Assembly (NCBI GenBank): GCA_007131465.1
Contig: SLQN01000064.1
Location: 1-6,299, forward strand
Reading direction: 5' to 3'
Length of the DNA stretch: 6,299 nt
Origin: Paracoccaceae bacterium
GTDB taxonomy: Bacteria > Pseudomonadota > Alphaproteobacteria > Rhodobacterales > Rhodobacteraceae
The translations under genes were made by a program, and so were the position numbers. Below the pieces are notes generated by a model. The model did not search any database. It was not told the DNA's origin and was given only the letters and a program-made list of their open reading frames with translations. Positions 1 to 5,073 of the stretch are shown in pieces; within the stretch, counting starts at the first letter, position 1, and each line of letters starts with the position of its first letter.

Positions 1-46
1 CTATGCGCCCTTCTTCCTGGCCACGATCACGACCGCGGAGTTCTGA
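1..46 (+). CDS. 3' end of an upstream gene (partial)
   Basis: An open frame entering from the left edge (codons from base 2) encodes YAPFFLATITTAEF and ends at a TGA at 44-46. The next gene starts one base later (TGACATG), the spacing of genes in one operon, which is the main reason to treat this as real. The residues are hydrophobic, so it may be the end of a membrane protein. Too little is present to name a family. The frame could also be chance in GC-rich DNA. Confidence 0.4.
   Translation, partial: YAPFFLATITTAEF
37..40 (+). promoter_or_regulatory. Ribosome binding site GGAG deciding the start at 48
   Basis: GGAG lies seven bases before the ATG at 48. An in-frame ATG at position 3 would add 15 Arg/Ser/Pro-rich residues and lies too near the window edge to judge its own binding site. 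The Shine-Dalgarno match and the adjacent upstream stop codon favour 48. Confidence 0.55.
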
Positions 47-47
47 C

Positions 48-839
48 ATGATCGCGCCTGCTGCCGCCCCGACCCTGCTGCGCCTGTCCGACGTCGCCGC
101 CGTTCTGACCCTCGCGGCCGTCGCATCGGCGCTGCTGCTGCCCGCCCCTTACGCCGCTGTCCCCGACCATCTGCGCCCGGGCGCCTGGAGCCAGGACACG
201 ATCTCGGCCCCTGCTGCGCTGTGTTTGCTGGTGGTGAACTGGCGGCTGCGGCAGGGCTGGGCCAAGGGCTGGCTGATCTGGGCGGGGCTGGTGGGCTATC
301 TGATCTATGCTTACGGGCTTTACAGCTTTGATCGGGTGATGAACCCTGCCTATCCGTTATATCTGGCGGTTCTGGCCGCCAGCGTGCTTGCGGCGGTGCT
401 GTTCGTGCGGGCTGCCGATCCGTCAGCACTGACCACAGGCCCCCGCCCGCTACCGCGCCGCGCTGTCGCGGCGCTGTTCGGGCTCTTGGTGGCGCTGTTC
501 ACGGCCCTGTGGCTGTCGCAGCTTCTGCCCGCCATGGCCGCGCGCCAGCCCCTGCCGGGACAGACGATCTTCGTGCTGGATCTGGCCTTCGCGCTGCCGC
601 TGACCGGGCTGACCGCCGTGTTGCTCTGGCGTGGCCACCCTGTAGGCGACCTGCTGGCGATTCCGATGCTCATGAAGGTCGCGGTGCTGGGGGTTTCGGT
701 CTTCCTCGGCACCTTCTACACGTGGGCCTTCTTCGACGGGCCGTTCCTGGCCTTCGACCTTGCGCTCTACGCGCTGATGGGCTTCGGCCCCGCCGCGCTG
801 ATCCGGCCGGTCTGGCGCGGGCTGGAGGTCATCGTCTGA
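48..839 (+). CDS. Polytopic inner-membrane protein of unknown function
   Basis: This encodes 263 residues, nearly all hydrophobic. I count about eight likely membrane segments, near residues 16-31, 51-64, 75-92, 101-119, 139-160, 173-195, 202-222 and 230-247. There is no soluble domain, no obvious catalytic or cofactor motif, and no cleavable signal peptide that I can argue for. The loop between segments 4 and 5 is Pro/Arg-rich (around residues 121-138), which suggests a cytoplasmic side there by the positive-inside rule. Segment 3 is rich in aromatic residues (GYLIYAYGLY). The start at 48 follows a GGAG and directly abuts the stop of the preceding gene, so translational coupling is likely. 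High G/C at third positions matches the intact genes of the window. I do not recognise the family. The gene looks intact, but what follows its stop is debris. Confidence 0.75.
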   Translation: MIAPAAAPTLLRLSDVAAVLTLAAVASALLLPAPYAAVPDHLRPGAWSQDTISAPAALCLLVVNWRLRQGWAKGWLIWAGLVGYLIYAYGLYSFDRVMNPAYPLYLAVLAASVLAAVLFVRAADPSALTTGPRPLPRRAVAALFGLLVALFTALWLSQLLPAMAARQPLPGQTIFVLDLAFALPLTGLTAVLLWRGHPVGDLLAIPMLMKVAVLGVSVFLGTFYTWAFFDGPFLAFDLALYALMGFGPAALIRPVWRGLEVIV

Positions 840-973
840 TCGCTCTCGCGCACGCGCAGGTCATGACGTCCCTTCGCCTTGGTCGTGATGCGCGCGGTCA
901 CCGCGGGCTGCCGCGGATGCGCCAGATAGACCTTGACCGCGCCGCCGTCGATCATCAGGTCTTTGCCGCCCCT
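840..973 (-). pseudogene. Minus-strand coding relic, family unknown
   Basis: Read on the minus strand from about 973 down to 840, one frame stays open and has mostly G or C at third codon positions, the pattern of the real genes here. It encodes a stretch containing DLMIDGGAVKVYLAHPRQ followed by ITTKAKGRHDLRVRESD. There is no plausible start, and the frame runs on into the 3' end of the membrane-protein gene on the other strand, so it is not a complete gene. The coding-like pattern stops at about 973, exactly where potassium-transporter sequence begins on the plus strand. I cannot assign a family. It may be a fragment of a displaced gene, or merely GC-rich open sequence. Confidence 0.3.
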
Positions 974-1276
974 GTCGTCGCCACACTCATCCAGCTTGGT
1001 GGTTTGGGGCTGATGACATTTGCTGTGCTTGTGCTGGCCGCCTTGGGCCTGCCCGTGGGCATCACCGAACAACTCTATCTGCGTGATGACCTGAACCAGA
1101 GCGCAATGGGCCAGTTGATGAAGCTGGTTCGCACGATACTCAAGGTTGTTGGCGTTTGCGTGATCGCGGGTGCTGCGGCTCTTTCGATCAGCTTCATCCC
1201 GCAGTTCGGACTGTGGCAGGGGCTATGGGAAGCGCTGTTTCACTCAATCTCAGCTTTCAACAACGCCGGCTTTGCG
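974..1276 (+). pseudogene. trkH: Internal fragment of a TrkH/KtrB-family K+ transporter
   Basis: About 101 codons match the middle of a TrkH/KtrB potassium-transporting membrane subunit. It opens with the conserved LIQLGGLGLMTF, passes through a linker (LRDDLNQSAMGQLMKLVRTI) and a membrane helix, and reaches FHSISAFNNAGFA, which carries the pore-loop selectivity filter of this family. Intact members run to about 450-480 residues with four pore-loop repeats, so only around a fifth is present. Both ends break sharply: before residue 1 the frame is unrelated to the family, and after NAGFA the expected continuation is lost. There is no start codon or ribosome binding site that would give a sensible product. 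Codon use is less G/C-biased at third positions than in the intact neighbours (CTT, GGT, TTG, ACA, TTT, GCT), suggesting foreign origin or drift after loss of function. It is not a working transporter. Confidence 0.85.
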
Positions 1277-1303
1277 TGCGCAACACGCAGCTTGAGGCGC
1301 TGC

Positions 1304-1384
1304 ATGCCGGCCCTGGGGCCCATCACCCGGACCGGCGACTATTCGGATGTCTTCGTGGTGGATGCAGACGGCAGGCGCATCCCG
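1304..1384 (+). pseudogene. Possible N-terminal fragment of a small unknown protein
   Basis: From an ATG at 1304 a plus-strand frame reads MPALGPITRTGDYSDVF and then VVDADGRRIP before running into sequence better explained on the other strand. The string TGDYSDVFVVDADGRRIP looks like real, conserved protein rather than chance, and I have an impression of similar openings in short alphaproteobacterial proteins, but I cannot name a family. The frame ends at a TGA just past 1400, so nothing complete is encoded. It is the same frame as the potassium-transporter fragment, which is probably coincidence. Confidence 0.3.
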
Positions 1385-1385
1385 T

Positions 1386-1493
1386 GCCCGCAGCACCGTC
1401 GCTGATCGGCGTCCGGAGCAGTGCAGAGCGACCGGTCTCCGAGGCATAGATCCAGCCGAAACCCTCACCGCCCGCGATGTTGGCCTGCAGGTA
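1386..1493 (-). pseudogene. Fragment resembling the GTA TIM-barrel (baseplate) protein
   Basis: On the minus strand, 36 codons encode YLQANIAGGEGFGW, then IYASETGRSALLRTPISDGAAG. This closely resembles a conserved block of the large TIM-barrel tail or baseplate protein of Rhodobacter-type gene transfer agents (GTA_TIM domain), where I recall a pattern of the form NIAGGEGFDW, YAS, RTPITDGAYG. The full protein exceeds 1,000 residues, so this is a tiny remnant. It has no start, and the similarity stops at about 1386, where plus-strand fragment sequence takes over. No other GTA gene is visible in the window. The match is from memory of the family motif and was not computed. Confidence 0.6.
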
Positions 1494-1803
1494 AGTGGAA
1501 GCCCTCGCTCGTCGAGGCCCGGCTTGGCGAGATGGAGCGCGGGACGCTCGAAGAGGCGCTGAATGCGATGCTTGGGCGCAGTTCACAGGATAATGCTGTT
1601 GGTATGATTGCCAGCAACACGCAAGACCCGAGACCCGGTCCTCTGACATCCGGCAGAAAGTTGCCCGCCCGCAGACAGGCAGGTCAGGCTGATATCTGGC
1701 GGTCTGTCGGCGGGCGGCGTGCGCCCGACCTGTCGCCCTGCGACCGGGCTTCGCCCGAACACAGACATCGTCCGGTCAATTATCCGGCAGCCAGTTGCCG
1801 CTG
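1494..1803. other. Unassigned sequence between gene debris and the wzy-type gene
   Basis: About 310 bases without a gene I can defend. The first part (1494-1620) keeps a plus-strand frame open that reads PSLVEARLGEMERGTLEEALNAML, a helix-forming stretch that could be another gene fragment. No start, stop context or family supports it firmly. From about 1630 onward the sequence has no coding look and holds imperfect inverted repeats, including one at 1680-1732 and a small CGGGC-TTC-GCCCG hairpin at 1745-1757. No T-run follows either on either strand. Confidence 0.5.
1680..1732. repeat. Imperfect inverted repeat
   Basis: CAGGTCAGGC at 1680-1689 faces GCCCGACCTG at 1723-1732, pairing at nine of ten positions across a 33-base spacer. 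It lies downstream of the 3' end of the minus-strand polysaccharide gene, so it could act in transcription termination, but there is no T-tract. It may equally be a remnant of mobile DNA or chance. Confidence 0.3.
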
Positions 1804-3324
1804 TCATTGAGTGTGGACCCTGGCCGGGCTTGCTCCGCCACTGGGCAAGCGCCCGGAGCCGTCCTGCCTGCGGTCGGCCCTGCGGCTTCGCCCTGGCACG
1901 CGCTCGGCCATCGAAATAGCGCAGCCCGCCCCCATCAGCGCCGCGAAATAGGCAGAGATTCCGGGTATTTGCAGAGGAAAATCGAAGAACGAATGCCCGG
2001 CCACAAACCCCAGCGCCCCAAGCGCGAAGATCGGATAGGGTTTCATGGTCTTGCGAACCCGGACCCCGTGGCGCAAGCTACGCCAGAGGACGGCGATGCA
2101 CAGGCTCAGCACCACCACGGCCGCCATGCCGAACCCTGCCAGAAATTCCACATAGGAATTATGCGCCCTGAGCCAGACGCCGGATGTCCCCAGGCAGTCG
2201 GGATCGCGGTAGCGCGGAAACATCTCGGCGAAGGTTCCGAAGCCCGACCCTGTGACCGGGTGATCAAGGAACGCGGCCCAAGTGGCGGCCCACACGCAGA
2301 CGCGCGCGTCGCTGGTCGCATCAAAGCGCAGGAAGATGGGTTCGCCGAAGGCCAGCAGGACGGCCAGCCCGCCCAGACCGGCAAGCCCGCCGCGATAGAG
2401 TGGCGGGACCGTTCCCAGCCCGGACCCGGCGCGCGCAGGTCGGGTCATGGCATAAACGATCATTGCAAGTGTCAAGAACACGATACCCAACGTGACCCCG
2501 GCCCTTGACCGCGTGATGATCAGGGCGATGATCAGCAGGAACAGGCCAAAAGCAAGCAGAATCGGCAGCACCGGGAGGGTATTGCCGGGCGCGGCGCGCA
2601 ACGCATCGCGCGACGCGGGTTTGCGGTTGTCCCAGTGGTAAAACAGCACGCCTGCGAGGGCGAAGGCCGACATCCCCAGAAGCGACGCAGTCATGTTCGA
2701 ATTGATGAACACCCCGCTAAGCCGTGTCCCGCGGCTGGACTGGACGTCGGTAAAGAAAAATGTTTCGGGGAAGAAGAAATGCAAGCCCAGCGATATCACC
2801 GCCACTGCCGCGCCGATGCCCGCCAGCAGGGTCCAGCCGAAGCGGGCATCGCCGGGCGTCTGGCACAGGATCAGCATGGTCGCGAACACCAGAAACGGCA
2901 GCACCAGCGAGGGGATCGCCGCCACTGTCCGCGCGGGCGAGATCGAGACATGGCGCTGGTCATGCAGCCCCAGCGCGATCAACTCGTCCCAGACCGGATG
3001 GGCCAGCGCGCTGATGGGCATGGGGAGGATCTGGAACGCAATCCAGCCCAGAATGACGCACAGACACGCGACGACCCAGCGCAGCGTACGGCGCGTCGGC
3101 ATATGCTGCACCCGGACCAGCAGCGCCATCAGGGCGGGAAGGGCCAGCGCGAACCCGGCGATCTGACGATAGGGGGCGTTTGTTGCGCCATTCATCACAA
3201 GCGCCAGAAAGATGCCCGCGCCCAGCGCCAGAAGGCAGAACCGCCGGTAAATGAGACCCGAGAAGATCAGGCCATTGCGGTGCGCGGCGCGGGCTGGGGC
3301 ACGGCTGTTAGCGTCTGGTCTCAA
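1804..3324 (-). CDS. O-antigen ligase / Wzy-type polysaccharide polymerase
   Basis: This 506-residue membrane protein belongs to the O-antigen ligase/Wzy (Wzy_C) superfamily, whose members polymerise or transfer undecaprenyl-linked glycans at the periplasmic face of the inner membrane. About ten or more hydrophobic segments span residues 25-470. Family hallmarks are ITRSRAGVTLG (270-280), then the large periplasmic loop with WAAFLDHPVTGSGFGTFAE (350-367), the AHNSYVEFLAGFG block (387-399), and a final GHSFFDFPLQIPG (443-455). The His in AHNSY and the Arg in SRAG are typical conserved residues of the ligase loop and helix. The only start available before the first membrane segment is TTG at 3324; an in-frame stop lies at 3340-3342. 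The last 30 or so residues (476-506) are Arg/Gly/Ser-rich, unlike the rest, and border the debris region, so the native 3' end may be lost. It stands alone: no glycosyltransferase or polysaccharide genes are next to it, so ligase and polymerase cannot be told apart. Confidence 0.85.
   Translation of the reverse strand: MRPDANSRAPARAAHRNGLIFSGLIYRRFCLLALGAGIFLALVMNGATNAPYRQIAGFALALPALMALLVRVQHMPTRRTLRWVVACLCVILGWIAFQILPMPISALAHPVWDELIALGLHDQRHVSISPARTVAAIPSLVLPFLVFATMLILCQTPGDARFGWTLLAGIGAAVAVISLGLHFFFPETFFFTDVQSSRGTRLSGVFINSNMTASLLGMSAFALAGVLFYHWDNRKPASRDALRAAPGNTLPVLPILLAFGLFLLIIALIITRSRAGVTLGIVFLTLAMIVYAMTRPARAGSGLGTVPPLYRGGLAGLGGLAVLLAFGEPIFLRFDATSDARVCVWAATWAAFLDHPVTGSGFGTFAEMFPRYRDPDCLGTSGVWLRAHNSYVEFLAGFGMAAVVVLSLCIAVLWRSLRHGVRVRKTMKPYPIFALGALGFVAGHSFFDFPLQIPGISAYFAALMGAGCAISMAERVPGRSRRADRRQDGSGRLPSGGASPARVHTQ
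1824..1856 (-). repeat. Hairpin in the 3' tail of the wzy-type gene
   Basis: CCGGGCTTGC at 1824-1833 faces GCAAGCGCCCGG at 1845-1856, giving a ten-pair stem with a two-base bulge and an 11-base loop. It falls within codons about 490-501 of the minus-strand gene, in the tail that does not look like protein of this family. A strong hairpin there would fit an original terminator or intergenic sequence now read as coding. No T-run follows. Confidence 0.4.
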
Positions 3325-3573
3325 GGCTTTGCATTCCCATCAGCAGGACAGTCACAGCGGTGAGGCGGATTGTCTGCCCGCTGCTCTAGGACAGTCGCCC
3401 GCAGCGTGCAACTGCAAAGCGCGGCGGCGCGTCCGCACCGCACCTGGGTCCGTTGCCCGTTGCGCACTGCCCATTTCCGCCCTTTCCCTTGCACCTGCGC
3501 AGGATATGTTTCACATCAGGCGAGATGCGGCCCGTCAGGGCGGCTTTGGCACAACAAGCAGGACGTGACAGAC
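3325..3573. promoter_or_regulatory. Divergent intergenic region between the wzy-type gene and cobS
   Basis: These 249 bases separate two divergently transcribed genes and so should hold both promoters. I cannot pick convincing -35/-10 pairs. Visible structure: an eight-base inverted pair GCTTTGCA (3326-3333) and TGCAAAGC (3413-3420), a tandem CCGTTGC repeat (3450-3463), and an AGGA at 3560-3563, ten bases before the cobS ATG, as its ribosome binding site. I looked for a cobalamin riboswitch signature and did not find one. Confidence 0.45.
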
Positions 3574-4545
3574 ATGACGGTATCAGACAGGCCAACCGAA
3601 GACATCTCGGTGCGGGATGTGTTCGGGATCGATTCGGACATGAAGGTAAGGGCATTTGCGGAGTCGATGGAGCGCGTGCCCGCGCTGGACCCGACCTACA
3701 AGTTCGACCCCGATACCACGCTCGCGATCCTCGCGGGCTTTGCCTATAACCGCCGCGTCATGATCCAGGGCTATCACGGCACAGGCAAGTCCACGCATAT
3801 CGAACAGGTCGCCGCAAGGCTGAACTGGCCTGCGGTGCGGGTGAACCTCGACAGCCACATCTCGCGCATCGACATGATCGGCAAGGACGCGATCAAGCTG
3901 CGGGACGGCGCGCAGGTGACCGAGTTTCAGGAAGGCATCCTGCCCTGGGCGCTGCGCAACCCGGTGGCTATCGTCTTTGACGAATATGACGCGGGCCGCC
4001 CGGATGTGATGTTCGTCATCCAGCGGGTGCTGGAACATGACGGCAAGCTGACGCTGCTGGACCAGAACGAGATCATCACGCCCCATCCGTCTTTCCGCCT
4101 GTTTGCCACCGCGAACACGGTCGGTCTGGGCGACACGACGGGCCTCTATCACGGCGTGCAGCAGATCAATCAGGCACAGATGGACCGCTGGTCGCTGGTG
4201 GCCACGCTGAACTACCTGTCGCATGATGCCGAAACCGCGATCGTGCTGTCCAAGAACCCGGCCTATAACACTGCCAAGGGCCGCAAGGAGATCAGCCAGA
4301 TGGTGACAGTGGCGGACCTGACGCGCACGGCCTTCATGAATGGCGATCTGTCCACGGTCATGTCACCCCGCACGGTCATCAACTGGGCCGAGAATGCGCG
4401 TATCTTCCGATCGATCGGCTATGCGTTCCGGCTGTCCTTTCTGAACAAATGCGACGAGCTGGAGCGCCAGACCGTGGCCGAATTCTACCAGCGGTGTTTC
4501 GACGAGGAATTGCCCGAATCGGCGGTCAGCATGGCGCTGGGCTAG
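3574..4545 (+). CDS. cobS: Cobaltochelatase AAA+ subunit CobS
   Basis: This 323-residue cytoplasmic ATPase is the CobS subunit of the aerobic cobaltochelatase, which with CobT forms the AAA+ motor driving CobN to insert cobalt into hydrogenobyrinic acid a,c-diamide. The N-terminus (about 1-45) carries the CobS lead-in with [11 protein letters not shown] and [12 protein letters not shown]. The MoxR-like AAA+ core follows: Walker [10 protein letters not shown] (66-74), the [14 protein letters not shown] block (90-103), Walker B AIVFDE (132-137), and sensor-1 FATANT with Asn181. The length matches the family (about 325-330). The ATG at 3574 is chosen because it gives the standard CobS N-terminus and has AGGA ten bases upstream; the frame stays open back to 3370, but those residues are not CobS-like. 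In most relatives cobT follows closely; here the next gene is a Fur-type regulator, so the partners must lie elsewhere. The gene looks intact. Confidence 0.95.
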   Translation: MTVSDRPTEDISVRDVFGIDSDMKVRAFAESMERVPALDPTYKFDPDTTLAILAGFAYNRRVMIQGYHGTGKSTHIEQVAARLNWPAVRVNLDSHISRIDMIGKDAIKLRDGAQVTEFQEGILPWALRNPVAIVFDEYDAGRPDVMFVIQRVLEHDGKLTLLDQNEIITPHPSFRLFATANTVGLGDTTGLYHGVQQINQAQMDRWSLVATLNYLSHDAETAIVLSKNPAYNTAKGRKEISQMVTVADLTRTAFMNGDLSTVMSPRTVINWAENARIFRSIGYAFRLSFLNKCDELERQTVAEFYQRCFDEELPESAVSMALG

Positions 4546-4563
4546 GGGGCTGCGGGGGCGGCT

Positions 4564-4596
4564 TGAAAACCCGGTCTCATGACTTTGCGGTTTTCA
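4564..4596. promoter_or_regulatory. Inverted repeat upstream of fur (operator or cobS terminator)
   Basis: TGAAAACC at 4564-4571 and GGTTTTCA at 4589-4596 are perfect eight-base inverted arms with a 17-base spacer, in the 104-base gap between cobS and the Fur-family gene. The downstream arm overlaps a possible -35 element, which suits a regulatory site. As RNA it could form a hairpin after cobS, but GC-rich sequence rather than a T-run follows. It does not match the standard Fur box well enough to call it one. Confidence 0.35.
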
Positions 4597-4619
4597 GGGG
4601 TCGGCGCAGCGCATAGACT
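4591..4619 (+). promoter_or_regulatory. Possible promoter of the Fur-family gene
   Basis: TTTTCA at 4591-4596 and TAGACT at 4614-4619 each match four of six bases of the sigma-70 -35 and -10 consensus, with a 17-base spacer, ending about 30 bases before the GTG start. Both matches are weak. Support comes mainly from the ideal spacing and from the inverted repeat overlapping the -35. Confidence 0.25.
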
Positions 4620-4649
4620 ATCCGTCACGTATGATGCGGGACAGGCGAT

Positions 4650-5060
4650 GTGACCAATTCGATTCTGGACAGGCTGGAAGCGCAGGGGATGCGCATGACC
4701 GATCAGCGCCGCACCATCGCGCGGGTGATCGAGGATGCTGATGACCACCCCAATGTCGAGGAGCTTCACGCCCGCGCCAACGCGCTGGATGCGCGGATTT
4801 CGCTGGCCACGGTATACCGCACAGTCAAGTTGCTGGAGGAGGCGGGGATCCTCGACCGGCTGGAATTCGGCGACGGACGTGCGCGGTTCGAGGATAGCGA
4901 GCGCGCGCATCATGACCATCTGATCGACATGGAGACGGGCGAGGTGATCGAATTCTGCGACCCCGAGATCGAGGCGTTGCAGGAAAAGATCGCGCGGCGG
5001 CTGGGCTATCGGCTGGAAGGGCACAGGCTGGAGCTTCTGGGGCGCAAGATCAGGGGCTGA
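4650..5060 (+). CDS. fur: Fur/Mur-family metal-responsive repressor
   Basis: This 136-residue DNA-binding regulator of the Ferric uptake regulator family would repress iron or manganese uptake genes when loaded with metal. The N-terminal winged helix (about 1-80) has the LEAQGMRMTDQR opening and the recognition helix SLATVYRTVKLLEEAG (51-66). The C-terminal dimerisation and metal domain has HHDHLID (87-93) and EVIEF (98-102), with Glu108 and His125 positioned as metal ligands; His33, Glu81, His88 and His90 fit the second family site. It has no CXXC pairs and only one cysteine (103), so it lacks the structural zinc site of Zur, PerR and many Fur proteins. The sequence fits the alphaproteobacterial Fur/Mur branch rather than Irr, which has a different His-rich motif. 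The start is GTG at 4650, behind GGGACAGG (4638-4645); an in-frame stop at 4632 excludes longer forms. Fur versus Mur cannot be settled from sequence. Confidence 0.9.
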   Translation: MTNSILDRLEAQGMRMTDQRRTIARVIEDADDHPNVEELHARANALDARISLATVYRTVKLLEEAGILDRLEFGDGRARFEDSERAHHDHLIDMETGEVIEFCDPEIEALQEKIARRLGYRLEGHRLELLGRKIRG

Positions 5061-5073
5061 CGGGCATCAGCCC
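5054..5073. terminator. Possible shared hairpin between convergent fur and thiQ
   Basis: GGGCTGA at 5054-5060 and TCAGCCC at 5067-5073 form a perfect seven-pair stem around a six-base loop. The left arm contains the fur stop codon and the right arm contains the complement of the thiQ stop codon, so one small palindrome covers both gene ends. It could act as a bidirectional terminator, but neither side has a T-run, so a role in 3'-end protection or no role at all is also possible. Confidence 0.4.

Noticed and set aside
509..1405. A 298-codon plus frame joining the 3' half of the membrane-protein gene region to the transporter fragment
   Set aside because: Up to 839 it is an out-of-frame reading of the membrane-protein gene. 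Only 974-1276 resembles protein, so it is not one gene.
1745..1757. CGGGC-TTC-GCCCG hairpin as a terminator for the wzy-type gene
   Set aside because: The five-base stem has a three-base loop and no T-run on either strand; such hairpins are common by chance in this composition.
1795..3363. Long plus-strand open frames opposite the wzy-type gene
   Set aside because: Their translations are rich in His, Gln, Arg and Pro without domains, as expected when the complement of a GC-rich gene is read. The minus frame has membrane helices and family motifs.
3407..3418. TGCAACTGCAAA as a Mur/Irr-type operator
   Set aside because: It contains two direct TGCAA half-sites but not the inverted arrangement expected of the known manganese-responsive sites. 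It is too short to call.
3450..3463. Tandem CCGTTGC repeat
   Set aside because: Two copies of seven bases are too little to support a function.
3370..3573. N-terminal extension of CobS to an ATG at 3370
   Set aside because: The extra 68 residues are Cys/Arg/Pro-rich and unlike CobS. The ATG at 3574 gives the usual N-terminus and has its own ribosome binding site.
3325..3573. Cobalamin riboswitch upstream of cobS
   Set aside because: No B12-box-like conserved core was found on the plus strand, and 249 bases would have to hold two promoters as well.
3583..4224. Minus-strand open frame opposite cobS
   Set aside because: The CobS frame has all AAA+ motifs and full family length; the opposite frame has no recognisable protein features.
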